Source: Pseudomonas syringae CC1557
Lineage (GTDB): Bacteria > Pseudomonadota > Gammaproteobacteria > Pseudomonadales > Pseudomonadaceae
Reading direction: 5' to 3'
Assembly (NCBI RefSeq): GCF_000452705.1
Contig: NZ_CP007014.1
Span: 1,860,001-1,924,000, forward strand
DNA length: 64,000 bases
The notes under the pieces were generated by a model. The model was not told the DNA's origin. It worked only from the letters and a program-made list of their open reading frames with translations, and did not search any database. Below are positions 16,508 to 26,100 of this stretch, one piece after another. The position numbers and the translations under genes were made by a program. The stretch's first letter is position 1; each line of letters starts with the position of its first letter.

Positions 16508-17688
16508 GTTATTGCCTTGTCTGCGGTAAAAGGGACGAGGGTGCGCAGCCGGGTGCCGCGTCCGGGACGGCTGATGCAAGTCAGGCGGCCGCCCAGAAGG
16601 CTGGCGCGTTCCTGCATGGCAATCAGGCCCAGCTTCTGGACGCCAGCGCCGTTGAGTGGTTTCTCGGCGACGAAACCACGGCCGTTGTCTTGCAGCCTTA
16701 GTGAAATGTTGCCGTCACTCAGTTCCAGCGCCAATTCTACGCTGCTGGCGCTGGCGTGTTTGAGCACATTGTTAATGCCTTCCTGAGCAATGCGAAACAG
16801 AGCGATTTCCAGATGACTGGGCAGGCGTGTCAACGAGCGCGACGTCCATTGCACGGCGATTCCCGCTTCACGCAGGCGATCAGCTTCCTTGTCGACGGCC
16901 TGCCAAAGGCCGAAATCATCTAGCACGGCCGGTCGCAGGCCACTGATCAACTGTCGTCCTTCACCGACGCAATGCTGCGCCAGTTTGAGGATGGCTTGCA
17001 GGTCGGCGTCCAGTTGCGCTGGCAGCTCCGGGCAGCGACCGGCGAAACCCTGCAAGCGCTGGTGCAGGCCGGCGAGGGTCTGGGCCAGGCCGTCATGCAG
17101 GTCGTAGGCCACGCGTTTACGCTCGTCCTCTTGTGCGGTGAACAGTTGGCGAACCAGTTGCGACATGGTTCTCTCGCGGGCAACCAGCGCTTCGAGCAGG
17201 CGGTTGTTCTCCAGATGCGCGGCGAGCAGGGTGGCGAGCAGCTGCAGGGATTCGATGTCTTCGTTGTCGGGCGCGCTGATGGCGACGCTGTTGGCCAGCA
17301 GCAGGGTACCGAACGAGCCATCGTCAGCCCCGCGCAGTGGCAGCAGCAGCACGCAAGGCATGTCGGTGCCGGGCCGTTCAAGCCATTGCGGGCCAATGGC
17401 CAGAGGGTCGGCAGCTGTTTCAAGGGTACTCAGGCATTCGGCACTGCCATGGCTGGCGGTTTTCTGCACCCCGTTGTCGGCTCCCCATTCCAGCAGCAAA
17501 CCGTGATCCATGGCCACGAACGCGCAAGCGCGCTGCAACACGCGCTGGCGCATGGCTGTGGGTGGCAACTGGGTAAGTTCCTGGCCAGTGTCGACCAGCA
17601 ACCGAAGACGTGCTGCACGACTTTGCGACTGGCGATACTGGTTACGAATGGCCAGCGCGCTTGCCGGATCGTGTGGTGGGCTTTGCAT
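16504..17688 (-). CDS. NarX-like cytoplasmic sensor histidine kinase (GAF, HisKA_3)
   Basis: 394 residues with no transmembrane segment. A GAF-like domain covers about residues 25-170 (LRLLVDTGQELTQLP, then VLLLPLRGADDGSFGTLLLA). The HisKA_3 dimerisation motif RKRVAYDLHDGLAQTLAGLH holds the phosphoacceptor His. The ATPase domain has FRIAQEGINNVLKHASA and GVQKLGLIAMQERASLLGGR, typical of NarX/LiaS kinases that pair with NarL-type regulators. It is the first gene of the four-gene operon; the stop overlaps the regulator start by 4 bases. The promoter should lie in 17689-17879, where I see no clear boxes. Confidence 0.9.
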   Translation of the reverse strand: MQSPPHDPASALAIRNQYRQSQSRAARLRLLVDTGQELTQLPPTAMRQRVLQRACAFVAMDHGLLLEWGADNGVQKTASHGSAECLSTLETAADPLAIGPQWLERPGTDMPCVLLLPLRGADDGSFGTLLLANSVAISAPDNEDIESLQLLATLLAAHLENNRLLEALVARERTMSQLVRQLFTAQEDERKRVAYDLHDGLAQTLAGLHQRLQGFAGRCPELPAQLDADLQAILKLAQHCVGEGRQLISGLRPAVLDDFGLWQAVDKEADRLREAGIAVQWTSRSLTRLPSHLEIALFRIAQEGINNVLKHASASSVELALELSDGNISLRLQDNGRGFVAEKPLNGAGVQKLGLIAMQERASLLGGRLTCISRPGRGTRLRTLVPFTADKAIT

Positions 17689-17879
17689 GGAGACTCCAGC
17701 AAGGGGTGATGGCCGCGCGGGCCCAACATAAGTGGCGTTATTAGAACTGTATCAGGAGGCGAAGCCCATCTGCCGATTGGCATACACAGATAACCCCGGT
17801 TGGCCGATGGCGGGGAGAGGCGCGGCGGGCAAAGTGGCACTCACTGAATCCCTGAACAGATCCCCGTAGGAGAGTAGCG

Positions 17880-18404
17880 ATGAAAACGAAATTGACCGCC
17901 CTGGCCCTGATGCTGGCTGTGAGTGCACCGATGGTTCAAGCTGCTGCCGAGCCGTCCGGCTACACCTACCGCATGGTGGCCGAGACGCCGAACAACGTGA
18001 ACGACAAGGAAATCGCCGGTCTGTTTGATCGCTGGAACAAGGCCCTGCAAACCGGAAACTCCACTACCGTCTCATCGTTGTATGCGTCGGACGCGGTCCT
18101 GCAGCCTACTGTCTCCAACAAGGTGCGTGCCACTCCTGCAGAGATCAAGGACTACTTCGATCACTTCCTGGCGCTCAAGCCGGTCGGCGAGATCAACTAC
18201 CGGGAGATTCGTCGCCTGGGGCCTGATGCCGCAGCGGACAATGGTGTTTACACCTTCACCCTGACAGCAGCGGACGGCAAGAAGACTAAAGTGCAGGCGC
18301 GTTATTCGTTCCTCTACCACCGCGTCGGTAACGAGTGGAAGATTCTCAACCACCACTCTTCGGCGATGCCGGAAGTGCAGCCTGAGTATCAGGTCAGCCG
18401 CTGA
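17880..18404 (+). CDS. Exported SnoaL/SgcJ-like (DUF4440-type) protein
   Basis: 174 residues from the ATG at 17880, which has GTAGGAGAGTAGCG in front (strong RBS). A signal peptide is clear: KTKLTALALMLAVSAPMVQA, with cleavage probable after VQA or QAA. The mature part has the SnoaL-like pattern EIAGLFDRWNKALQTGNSTT, VSSLYASDAVLQPTVSNKVR, TPAEIKDYFDHFLALKP and a final WKILNHHSSAMP. Proteins of this group, annotated as SgcJ/EcaC-like, have no firmly known substrate. It is probably periplasmic and stands alone, with a terminator at 18431-18460. Confidence 0.8.
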   Translation: MKTKLTALALMLAVSAPMVQAAAEPSGYTYRMVAETPNNVNDKEIAGLFDRWNKALQTGNSTTVSSLYASDAVLQPTVSNKVRATPAEIKDYFDHFLALKPVGEINYREIRRLGPDAAADNGVYTFTLTAADGKKTKVQARYSFLYHRVGNEWKILNHHSSAMPEVQPEYQVSR

Positions 18405-18430
18405 TCCATCGTCTAAAAGGCTGAAACAAA

Positions 18431-18460
18431 AAATCCGGAGCCATGGCTCCGGATTTTTTT
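18431..18460. terminator. Bidirectional Rho-independent terminator
   Basis: Long perfect palindrome AAATCCGGAGCC ATGG-centred GGCTCCGGATTT, with A run before and T run after. It is placed between the convergent SnoaL-like gene and pvdS and can end transcripts from both sides. Confidence 0.9.
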
Positions 18461-18482
18461 CGTCTGCCTGAACTGCCTGGGG

Positions 18483-19019
18483 TCAGGCTTCGGCGCTGGC
18501 ACCGTTGACTTTGCGGCAATGAATCAGCGCATCGCGGATCATGAAGTTGACCAGCGTCGGTGACACACCCAGTTCCTTGGCGATGTCCTTCTGCGGTACG
18601 CCGTGCAGGCGATACATTTCGAACGCATAGCGCGTACGCGGCGGCAGCTCGCTCAGGGCATCGGCAATCTTCTCCAGGCTGGTGAAGTTGATGTGCGAGA
18701 TCTCCGGTGATGCACCCTGAATCACCACATTCAGCCCCTCGGCCTCGGGGCCGGTGTATTTCTGCTCCAGCGCCTGCTTGCGGTAATGATCAATAGCCAG
18801 GTTGCGTACGATCTGAAACAGATAGCTGAGCTGAGCCTTGAAGGTCAGCGTGGCCTGCGGCGCGGAACGCAATCTGAAGAACGCATCCTGCACAACGTCT
18901 TCAGCGCGCGAACGGCAGCCAACGATGCGGGCGGCGATCTTGACCAGCAGCAGGTAGTTGTCGACAAATGCCTGGAGTAAGGGTGAATCGCACTTGCCTG
19001 TGAATACGTGTTCCGTCAT
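18483..19019 (-). CDS. pvdS: ECF sigma factor PvdS
   Basis: 178 residues from the ATG at 19019, which has AAGGTG 6 bases upstream; the ATG at 19061 lacks support. The sequence is strongly PvdS: CDSPLLQAFVDNYLLLVKIA, region 2 CRSRAEDVVQDAFFRLRSAP, FKAQLSYLFQIVRNLAIDHY, and region 4 RLHGVPQKDIAKELGVSPTL. It directs RNA polymerase to pyoverdine promoters with TAAAT-N16-CGT elements. A Fur box lies 80 bases upstream, so it is made under iron starvation. It diverges from pvdG. In Pseudomonas PvdS is usually held by the anti-sigma FpvR until ferri-pyoverdine signals; no fpvR is in the window. Confidence 0.96.
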   Translation of the reverse strand: MTEHVFTGKCDSPLLQAFVDNYLLLVKIAARIVGCRSRAEDVVQDAFFRLRSAPQATLTFKAQLSYLFQIVRNLAIDHYRKQALEQKYTGPEAEGLNVVIQGASPEISHINFTSLEKIADALSELPPRTRYAFEMYRLHGVPQKDIAKELGVSPTLVNFMIRDALIHCRKVNGASAEA

Positions 19020-19098
19020 GGAATTCACCTTGCTACAAAGTCTATGGGGGGAGGGCTGCATGAAGGAGCAGCGCTGTCACATGGGGCAACAAATTAAC

Positions 19099-19117
19099 CT
19101 TAATGATAATTATTGTC
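19099..19117 (-). promoter_or_regulatory. Fur box upstream of pvdS
   Basis: The 19 bases from 19099 contain TAATGATAATTATTGTC and match the Fur consensus GATAATGATAATCATTATC at 15 of 19 positions. The site lies about 80 bases upstream of the pvdS ATG, the known target of Fur control in Pseudomonas. Confidence 0.85.
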
Positions 19118-19191
19118 AAATGCGAAAGCAAATCAGCGCACTTTAAAAGGGTAGGCTCGCGGGTCTCGTGCTCGCAACGGGTACCTCTCCC

Positions 19192-19215
19192 TAATTATTT
19201 GCAGACGCCATCCGT
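19192..19215 (+). promoter_or_regulatory. PvdS-type promoter (iron-starvation box) for pvdG-pvdL
   Basis: TAATT, then 16 bases, then CGT: a one-base variant of the PvdS consensus TAAAT-N16-CGT, preceded by C as is usual. It lies 121 bases before the pvdG start. The same spacing is seen at the pvdH and SyrP-like promoters. Confidence 0.75.
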
Positions 19216-19335
19216 TCTCATGGGTGACAGGCCCGACCACGGTTGCGGCCAGGGAAAACCTCAGGAGAACCCTATGCGTTTCGATCATGCGCCTCGGCGC
19301 TTTTACATCTGCGCTCACAGCTGGACGGTTTTTTT

Positions 19336-20094
19336 ATGAGCGCGCCCGTGAGCCTGACGCTGTTCTGCCTGCCGTTTTCTGGCGCGAGCGCGATGTTCTA
19401 CAGCCCTTGGCGCCGTAAAGTGCCCGAGTGGCTGAACGTGCGACCGCTGGAGCTTCCTGGTCGTGGCATGCGCATGGATGAGGCGTTGCAAACCGACATC
19501 GTGCAACTGGCCAGTCAACTGGTTGACGAAATCAGTGCCGAGCTGGACAAGCCTTATGCGCTGTTCGGTCACAGTCTGGGTGGGTTGCTGGCCTTCGAAC
19601 TGGCGCATGCGTTACGAGATCGGGGTCTGCCCCCGCCGTTGGCGCTGTTTGCCTCGGCTACCGCTGGCCCGGCGCGCCGCGATGTCAGCGAATACGCGGT
19701 CGCCAAGACCGATGAGCAACTGATCGCCCGGTTGCGCTCACTCAACGGCACCAGTGAAAACGTCATCGGCAACGAAGAGCTCATGCAGTTGATGCTACCG
19801 ATCCTGCGCGCCGACTTTTTGCTCTGTGGCAGCTTCGTGTATGGCGAGCGCGAACCACTGAGCGTGCCGATCCATGTCTTTGGCGGCAAGCAGGACCGCG
19901 TCAGCGTCGAGGAGCTGCTCGACTGGCAGCAGGAAACCTGCACCGGCTTCTCGCTGGACATGTTCGAAGGTCACCACTTCTACCTGGTCGACGAACAAGC
20001 GCAATTGCTTCGCCACTTGCGGCGCTACTCCGAGCAGCATCTGGCCCGCTGGCGCAACAGCGTGTCGCGGCAGTTGAACCGGGCCGCCGGTTGA
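19336..20094 (+). CDS. pvdG: Pyoverdine thioesterase PvdG (type II TE)
   Basis: 252 residues from the ATG at 19336 (MSAPVSLTLFCLPFSGASAM); the longer frame from 19243 would add residues unlike the family. Alpha/beta hydrolase with nucleophile Ser80 in ALFGHSLGGLLAFELAHALR, Asp in HVFGGKQDRVS and His in FEGHHFYLVD. External type II thioesterases clear misloaded acyl groups from NRPS carrier domains. It precedes pvdL by 95 bases, as in other pseudomonads, and shares the PvdS-type promoter at 19192. A hairpin at 20108-20135 lies between the two genes. Confidence 0.9.
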   Translation: MSAPVSLTLFCLPFSGASAMFYSPWRRKVPEWLNVRPLELPGRGMRMDEALQTDIVQLASQLVDEISAELDKPYALFGHSLGGLLAFELAHALRDRGLPPPLALFASATAGPARRDVSEYAVAKTDEQLIARLRSLNGTSENVIGNEELMQLMLPILRADFLLCGSFVYGEREPLSVPIHVFGGKQDRVSVEELLDWQQETCTGFSLDMFEGHHFYLVDEQAQLLRHLRRYSEQHLARWRNSVSRQLNRAAG

Positions 20095-20107
20095 CCGTTT
20101 TTGCCTC

Positions 20108-20135
20108 AAGCGCACCCGCTCTACAGCGTGCGCTT
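20108..20135 (+). terminator. Hairpin between pvdG and pvdL
   Basis: Perfect 8-bp stem AAGCGCAC / GTGCGCTT with a 12-base loop, followed by CTTTCTT. It might be a weak terminator or attenuator, or it may protect the upstream mRNA end. No PvdS-type promoter is visible between it and pvdL. Confidence 0.45.
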
Positions 20136-20189
20136 CTTTCTTGAAATTCAGATCCTATCTGGCACGCCGAATCTAGCAGGAACCCCATC

Positions 20190-23100
20190 ATGGATGCGTT
20201 TGAACTCCCCGACACCCTGGCCCAGGCCCTTCAGCGTCGCGCTTCGCAAACGCCTGATCGTCTGGCCCTGCGTTTCCTCAGCGACGAGGAAAGCCAGGGT
20301 CTGGTGTTGACCTACCGTGATCTGGACCTGCGCGCACGGACCATCGCCGCCGCGCTGCAAGGTCAGACCGTGCCGGGGGATCGGGCGATTCTGCTGTTCC
20401 ACAGCGGGCCGGATTATGTCGCCGCATTTTTCGGCTGCCTGTATGCCGGGGTCATTGCGGTGCCGGCCTACCCGCCGGAATCCAATCGCCGTCATCATCA
20501 GGAACGGCTGCTGTCGATCATTGCCGATGCCGAGCCACGGCTGGTGCTGACCGGCTCCGATGTGCAGCCTGCCTTGCTGCAGATGGATGAGCTGGCTGCT
20601 GCCGATGCGCCGCCACTGCTTTGTGTCGATACGCTGGACAGCGCGTCGGCGCAAGGCTGGCAAGGGCCGCATCTGCAAGCCGACGATATCGCTTTCCTGC
20701 AGTACACCTCAGGTTCGACTGCTTTGCCCAAGGGCGTGCAGGTCAGTCATGGCAATCTGGTCGCCAATGAGCTGTTGATCCGCCACGGCTTCGGCATCGA
20801 CGTCAACCCGGACGACGTGATCGTCAGCTGGCTACCGCTGTACCACGACATGGGCTTGATCGGCGGCTTGTTGCAGCCGATTTTCAGCGGGGTGCCGTGC
20901 ATCCTCATGGCGCCTGCCTACTTCCTCACTCGGCCGTTGCGCTGGCTGGAAGCGATCAGCGAATACGGCGGCACCATCAGCGGCGGGCCAGACTTCGCCT
21001 ACCAATTATGCAGCGCACGGGTCAGTGATTCGGCGCTGGAGCGGCTGGACTTGAGCCGTTGGCGCGTGGCGTATTCCGGCTCCGAGCCAATCCGCGAAGA
21101 CAGCCTGAATGCGTTTGCCGAGAAATTCGCCAGCTGCGGCTTTACGCCGGACAGCTTCATGGCGTCTTACGGGCTGGCCGAAGCGACGCTGTATGTGGCC
21201 GGAGGCAAGCGCGGCAAGGGTATTCCTTCGCTGCGCCTGAATGCGCAGGCGCTGTCGCGCAACGTGGCCGAGCTGGGTGACGGGCAGCCGGTCATGAGCT
21301 GCGGCAGCGGCCAGCCGGGGCATGGGGTATTGATCGCCGATCCCGTCACGCTGCAGGCTCTGGACGAAAACAGTATTGGCGAAGTCTGGGCCAGCGGGCC
21401 GAGCATCGCCCATGGTTACTGGCGCAACCCGCAAGCCACCGCTAACACCTTCGTCCAGCATGACGGCCAGATCTGGCTGCGCACTGGCGATCTGGGTTTT
21501 CAGCGCCACGGCGAGCTGTACATCACCGGACGCTTGAAAGACATGCTCATCGTGCGCGGCCACAACCTGTACCCGCAGGACATCGAAAAGGTGATCGAGC
21601 GCGAAATCGACGTGGTGCGCAAAGGTCGGGTTGCCGCGTTCGCCGTCAATCAGGATGGCAGCGAAGGCATTGGCATTGCCGCCGAAATCAGTCGCAGCGT
21701 GCAGAAAGTTTTTCCGCCCGAAGCACTGATCAAGGTCATCCGGCAGACTGTGGCCGAGGCTTTTCAGGAAGCGCCGAGCGTTGTGGTACTGCTTAATCCG
21801 GGCGCATTGCCGAAGACCTCCAGCGGCAAATTGCAGCGTTCGGCCTGCCGCACCCGACTGGCCGACGGCAGCCTCGACAGCTACGCGGTATTTCCTGCGG
21901 CTGATACCGCTCTTCAAAACAGTGCACGAAGCGCTGGTTCGGACCTGCAAGCGCAGATCGCCAGCGTCTGGTGCGAGCAGTTGCAGTGCGAGCAGGTCAG
22001 CGCCGACGACCATTTCTTTCTGCTGGGCGGCAACTCGATTGTTGCGACTCAGGTCGTGGCGAGGTTGCGCGAGACGCTGGGCATCGACCTGAACCTGCGC
22101 CTGCTGTTTGAAGCGCCTACTTTGTCAGCCTTTGCTGCCCGGATCGAAGCGCTGCAGATCACCGCAGAGCAGGGCGACAACCCGACGCAGAACGCTATCG
22201 TCCGTCTTCCGGGCAACGAGCATCTGCCGCAATCGCTGGCGCAGAACCGCTTGTGGTTCCTCTGGCAACTGGACCCGGCCAGCAGCGCCTACAACATTCC
22301 CGGCGGGCTGCACCTGCGTGGCGAGCTGCATGTCGAGGCATTGCGCAGCAGCTTCCAGCGCCTGATCGAGCGCCATGAATCGCTGCGCACGCGTTTCTAC
22401 GAGCAGGACGGCGTGGCCCTGCAACGCATCGATGCGCCCGGCGAGTTTCAGTTGCACCGCATCGACATCAGCGACCTGTCAGGCGATGAACGCCAAGCGC
22501 GTGCGCTGGCGATTCGCGAAGAGCAGGCGCGCCTGCCGTTCGATCTGCAAAACGGCCCCTTGCTGCGCGTCACGCTGCTGCAACTGGATGAGGAAGAGCA
22601 TCAGTTGCTGGTTACGCTGCACCACATCATTGCTGATGGCTGGTCGCTGAATGTGCTGATCGATGAGTTCTCGCGCCTCTATGCATCGGCCGTTCAGGGC
22701 CAGAGCCTGGAACTGGCGCCTTTGCCACTGCGTTACGCTGACTACGGCCAGTGGCAGCGCGAATGGCTGGCGCGGGGCGAGGCCGAGCGCCAGCTCGACT
22801 ACTGGAAACAACAGTTGGGCGATGAACAGCCGACGCTGATGCTGAACACAGACCACCCGCGTTCGCTACGCCGTCAACACAGCGCCTCGCGCTACAGCGT
22901 GCGCCTGAGCGCCGAGCTGAGTGCCGCCGTGCGGAACACTGCGCAAGCCTGGCAATCGACGCCGTTCATGCTGTTGCTGGCCGGTTTCCAGACCCTGTTG
23001 CATCGCTACAGCGGGCAGACCGACATTCGCATCGGCGTGCCCGGTGCCAACCGTCCGCGCCATGAAACCCAAGGCCTCATCGGCTTCTTCATCAACACCC

Positions 23101-26100
23101 TGGTGCTGCGTGCGCAACTGGACCCGCGCCTGCCGTTTTCGACGCTGCTGGCCCAGACCCGCCAGGCCGCACTGGACGCCCAGGCGCATCAGGACGTGCC
23201 GTTCGAACAACTGGTCGAAGCCTTCCCGCACGCCCGTGAGCACGGCTTGTTTCAAGTCATGTTCAACCATCAGCAGCGCGACCTCGGCGCCTTGCGTCGT
23301 TTGCCGGGTCTGCTCGCCGAAGAACTCCCGTGGCACAGCCGCGAGGCCAAGTTCGACCTGCAATTGCACAGCGAAGAAGACCGTAACGGTCGCCTGAACC
23401 TGTCCTTCGACTACGCCGACGAGTTGTTCGAGCGCGATACCATCGTGCGTCTGGCCAAGCACTATGTGCAGTTGCTGACCCAGGTCAGCCAGCAGGCGCA
23501 GGTCGCGCTGGGCGACGTGCAGTTGCTCAACGCTGAAGAGCTGGCCGAACAAGCGCAGTGGAGCGCGGCACCCTGCGCGCCTGCGCAGGTGTGGTTGCCA
23601 GAATTACTGGAACGTCAGGTGCTACAGACCCCGGAACGCATTGCGCTGGTGTGGGAGGGCGGCAGCCTCGATTTCGCCGACCTGCACGCGCAGGCCAACC
23701 GCCTGGCGCATTACCTGCGTGACAAGGGTGTCGGCCCGGATATCAAGGTGGCGATTGCCGCCGAGCGTTCGCCGCAACTGTTGATCGGGCTGCTGGCGAT
23801 CCTCAAGGCCGGTGGCGCCTACGTGCCGCTGGACCCGGATTACCCGACTGATCGGCTGGCCTACATGCTGCAAGACAGCGGTGTCGAGTTGCTGCTGACC
23901 CAGAGCCATTTGCTCGGCGATCTGCCGAGCGCCGAGGGCGTCTGCACGCTGGCCATGGACACGCTGCACCTGGACAACTGGCCGATCAGCGCGCCGGGCC
24001 TGCACCTGCACGGCGACCATCTGGCCTACGTAATTTACACCTCGGGCTCGACCGGTCAGCCCAAAGGCGTCGGCAACACCCACGCGGCGCTGGTCGAGCG
24101 CCTGCAATGGATGCAGGCCACCTATGCGCTGGACGAAAGCGATGTGCTGATGCAAAAGGCCCCGATCAGTTTCGATGTGTCGGTGTGGGAATGTTTCTGG
24201 CCGCTGATCACCGGCAGTCGTCTGCTGCTGGCCGGCCCCGGTGAACACCGCGACCCGCACCGCATTGCCCAACTGGTCAACGAATACGGCGTGACCACGC
24301 TGCATTTCGTGCCGCCACTGCTGCAACTGTTCATCGACGAGCCACTGACGCAGCACTGCAGCAGCCTGCGTCGCCTGTTCTCCGGTGGCGAAGCGCTGCC
24401 GAGCGAGCTGCGTAATCGGGTGCTGGAGCAACTGCCGAACGTGCAACTGCACAACCGCTATGGCCCGACCGAAACCGCGATCAACGTCACCCACTGGCAG
24501 TGCCGGCTTGCCGATGGTCTGCGTTCGCCAATCGGGCGTCCGCTGGGCAACGTGCTGTGCCGGGTGCTGGACAGCGAATTCAATCCGCTGCCACGCGGGG
24601 TTGCCGGCGAGCTGTGCATCGGCGGCATCGGTCTGGCGCGTGGCTACCTGAACCGTCCGGGCCTGACTGCCGAGCGCTTCATCGCCGATCCGCTGGGGCA
24701 AGCGGGTGAGCGCCTGTATCGCACCGGGGATTTGGTACGCTGGACCTCCGATGGCGCGCTGGAATACCTCGGCCGCCTGGATCAGCAGGTCAAACTGCGC
24801 GGCTTTCGTGTCGAACCGCAGGAAATCGAAGCCCGATTGCTGGCTCAACAGGGCGTAGGCCATGCCGCCGTGCTGGTTCGCGAAACCGCTGCTGGCCCGC
24901 AACTGATCGGCTACTACACCGCCGAAGCCGGGCAGGACGTTCAGGCCGAGCGCCTCAGATCGGCACTGGCCCTGGAGCTACCGGATTACATGGTCCCGGC
25001 GCAACTGGTGCGCCTCGACAGCATGCCGCTGAACCCGAGCGGCAAGCTGGATCGCCGCGCCTTGCCCGAGCCGCAGTGGCAGACCCGCGAGCACGTCGAG
25101 CCGCACACGAATCTGCAAAAACAGATCGCCACTATCTGGCGTCAGGTGCTGGGCGTGCCGCGTGTCGGCCTGCGCGATGACTTTTTCGAACTGGGCGGGC
25201 ATTCGTTGCTGGCCACACAGATCATTTCCCGCGTGCGTCAGGCCTGCGACATCGACCTGCCGCTGCGCGCTCTATTCGAAGCCAGCGAGTTGGGCGCGTT
25301 TGTCGAACAGGTGCAAACCATTCAACAGTCGGGCGCACGCAGCAGCCTGCAACCGATTGCCCGTGTCGACCGCAGCCAGCCGGTACCGTTGTCCTATTCG
25401 CAGCAGCGCATGTGGTTCCTCTGGCAGATGGAGCCGGACAGCCCGGCCTACAACGTCGGCGGCATGGCGCGCCTGAACGGTGTGTTTGATATCCAGTGTT
25501 TCGAGGCCGCGCTACAAGCCTTGATCATGCGTCACGAAACCTTGCGCACCACCTTTCCGAGCGTCAACGGCGTGGCCTGTCAGAAAGTCTCTGAACAGAC
25601 CGGCCTGAGTGTGCAATGGCAGGACTATTCAGCGCTGCCTGTTGACGTCCGTCAGCAGCGCCTTCAGGCGCTGGCTGACAGCGAGGCGCATCAACCTTTC
25701 GACCTGGAAGCCGGGCCCTTGCTGCGCGCCTGTCTGGTCAGGGCCGCCGAGCTGGAGCATTACTTCGTCCTGACCCTGCACCACATCGTCACCGAAGGCT
25801 GGGCGATGGATATTTTCGCCCGCGAACTGGGCCTGCTCTACGAAGCGTTTCTTGAAGGTAAACCGTCTCCGCTGGAGCCGCTGGCGGTGCAATACCTCGA
25901 TTACAGCGTCTGGCAGCGTCAGTGGATGGAGGCGGGCGAGCGTCAGCGCCAACTGGATTACTGGACCGCACAACTGGGCAACGAACACCCGCTGCTGGAA
26001 CTGCCCGGCGACCGCCCGCGTCCGCCCGTGCAAAGCCATCAAGGCGAGCTGTACCGCTTCGATCTGAGTCCCGAGCTGGCCGCCAAAGTACGCGCCTTCA

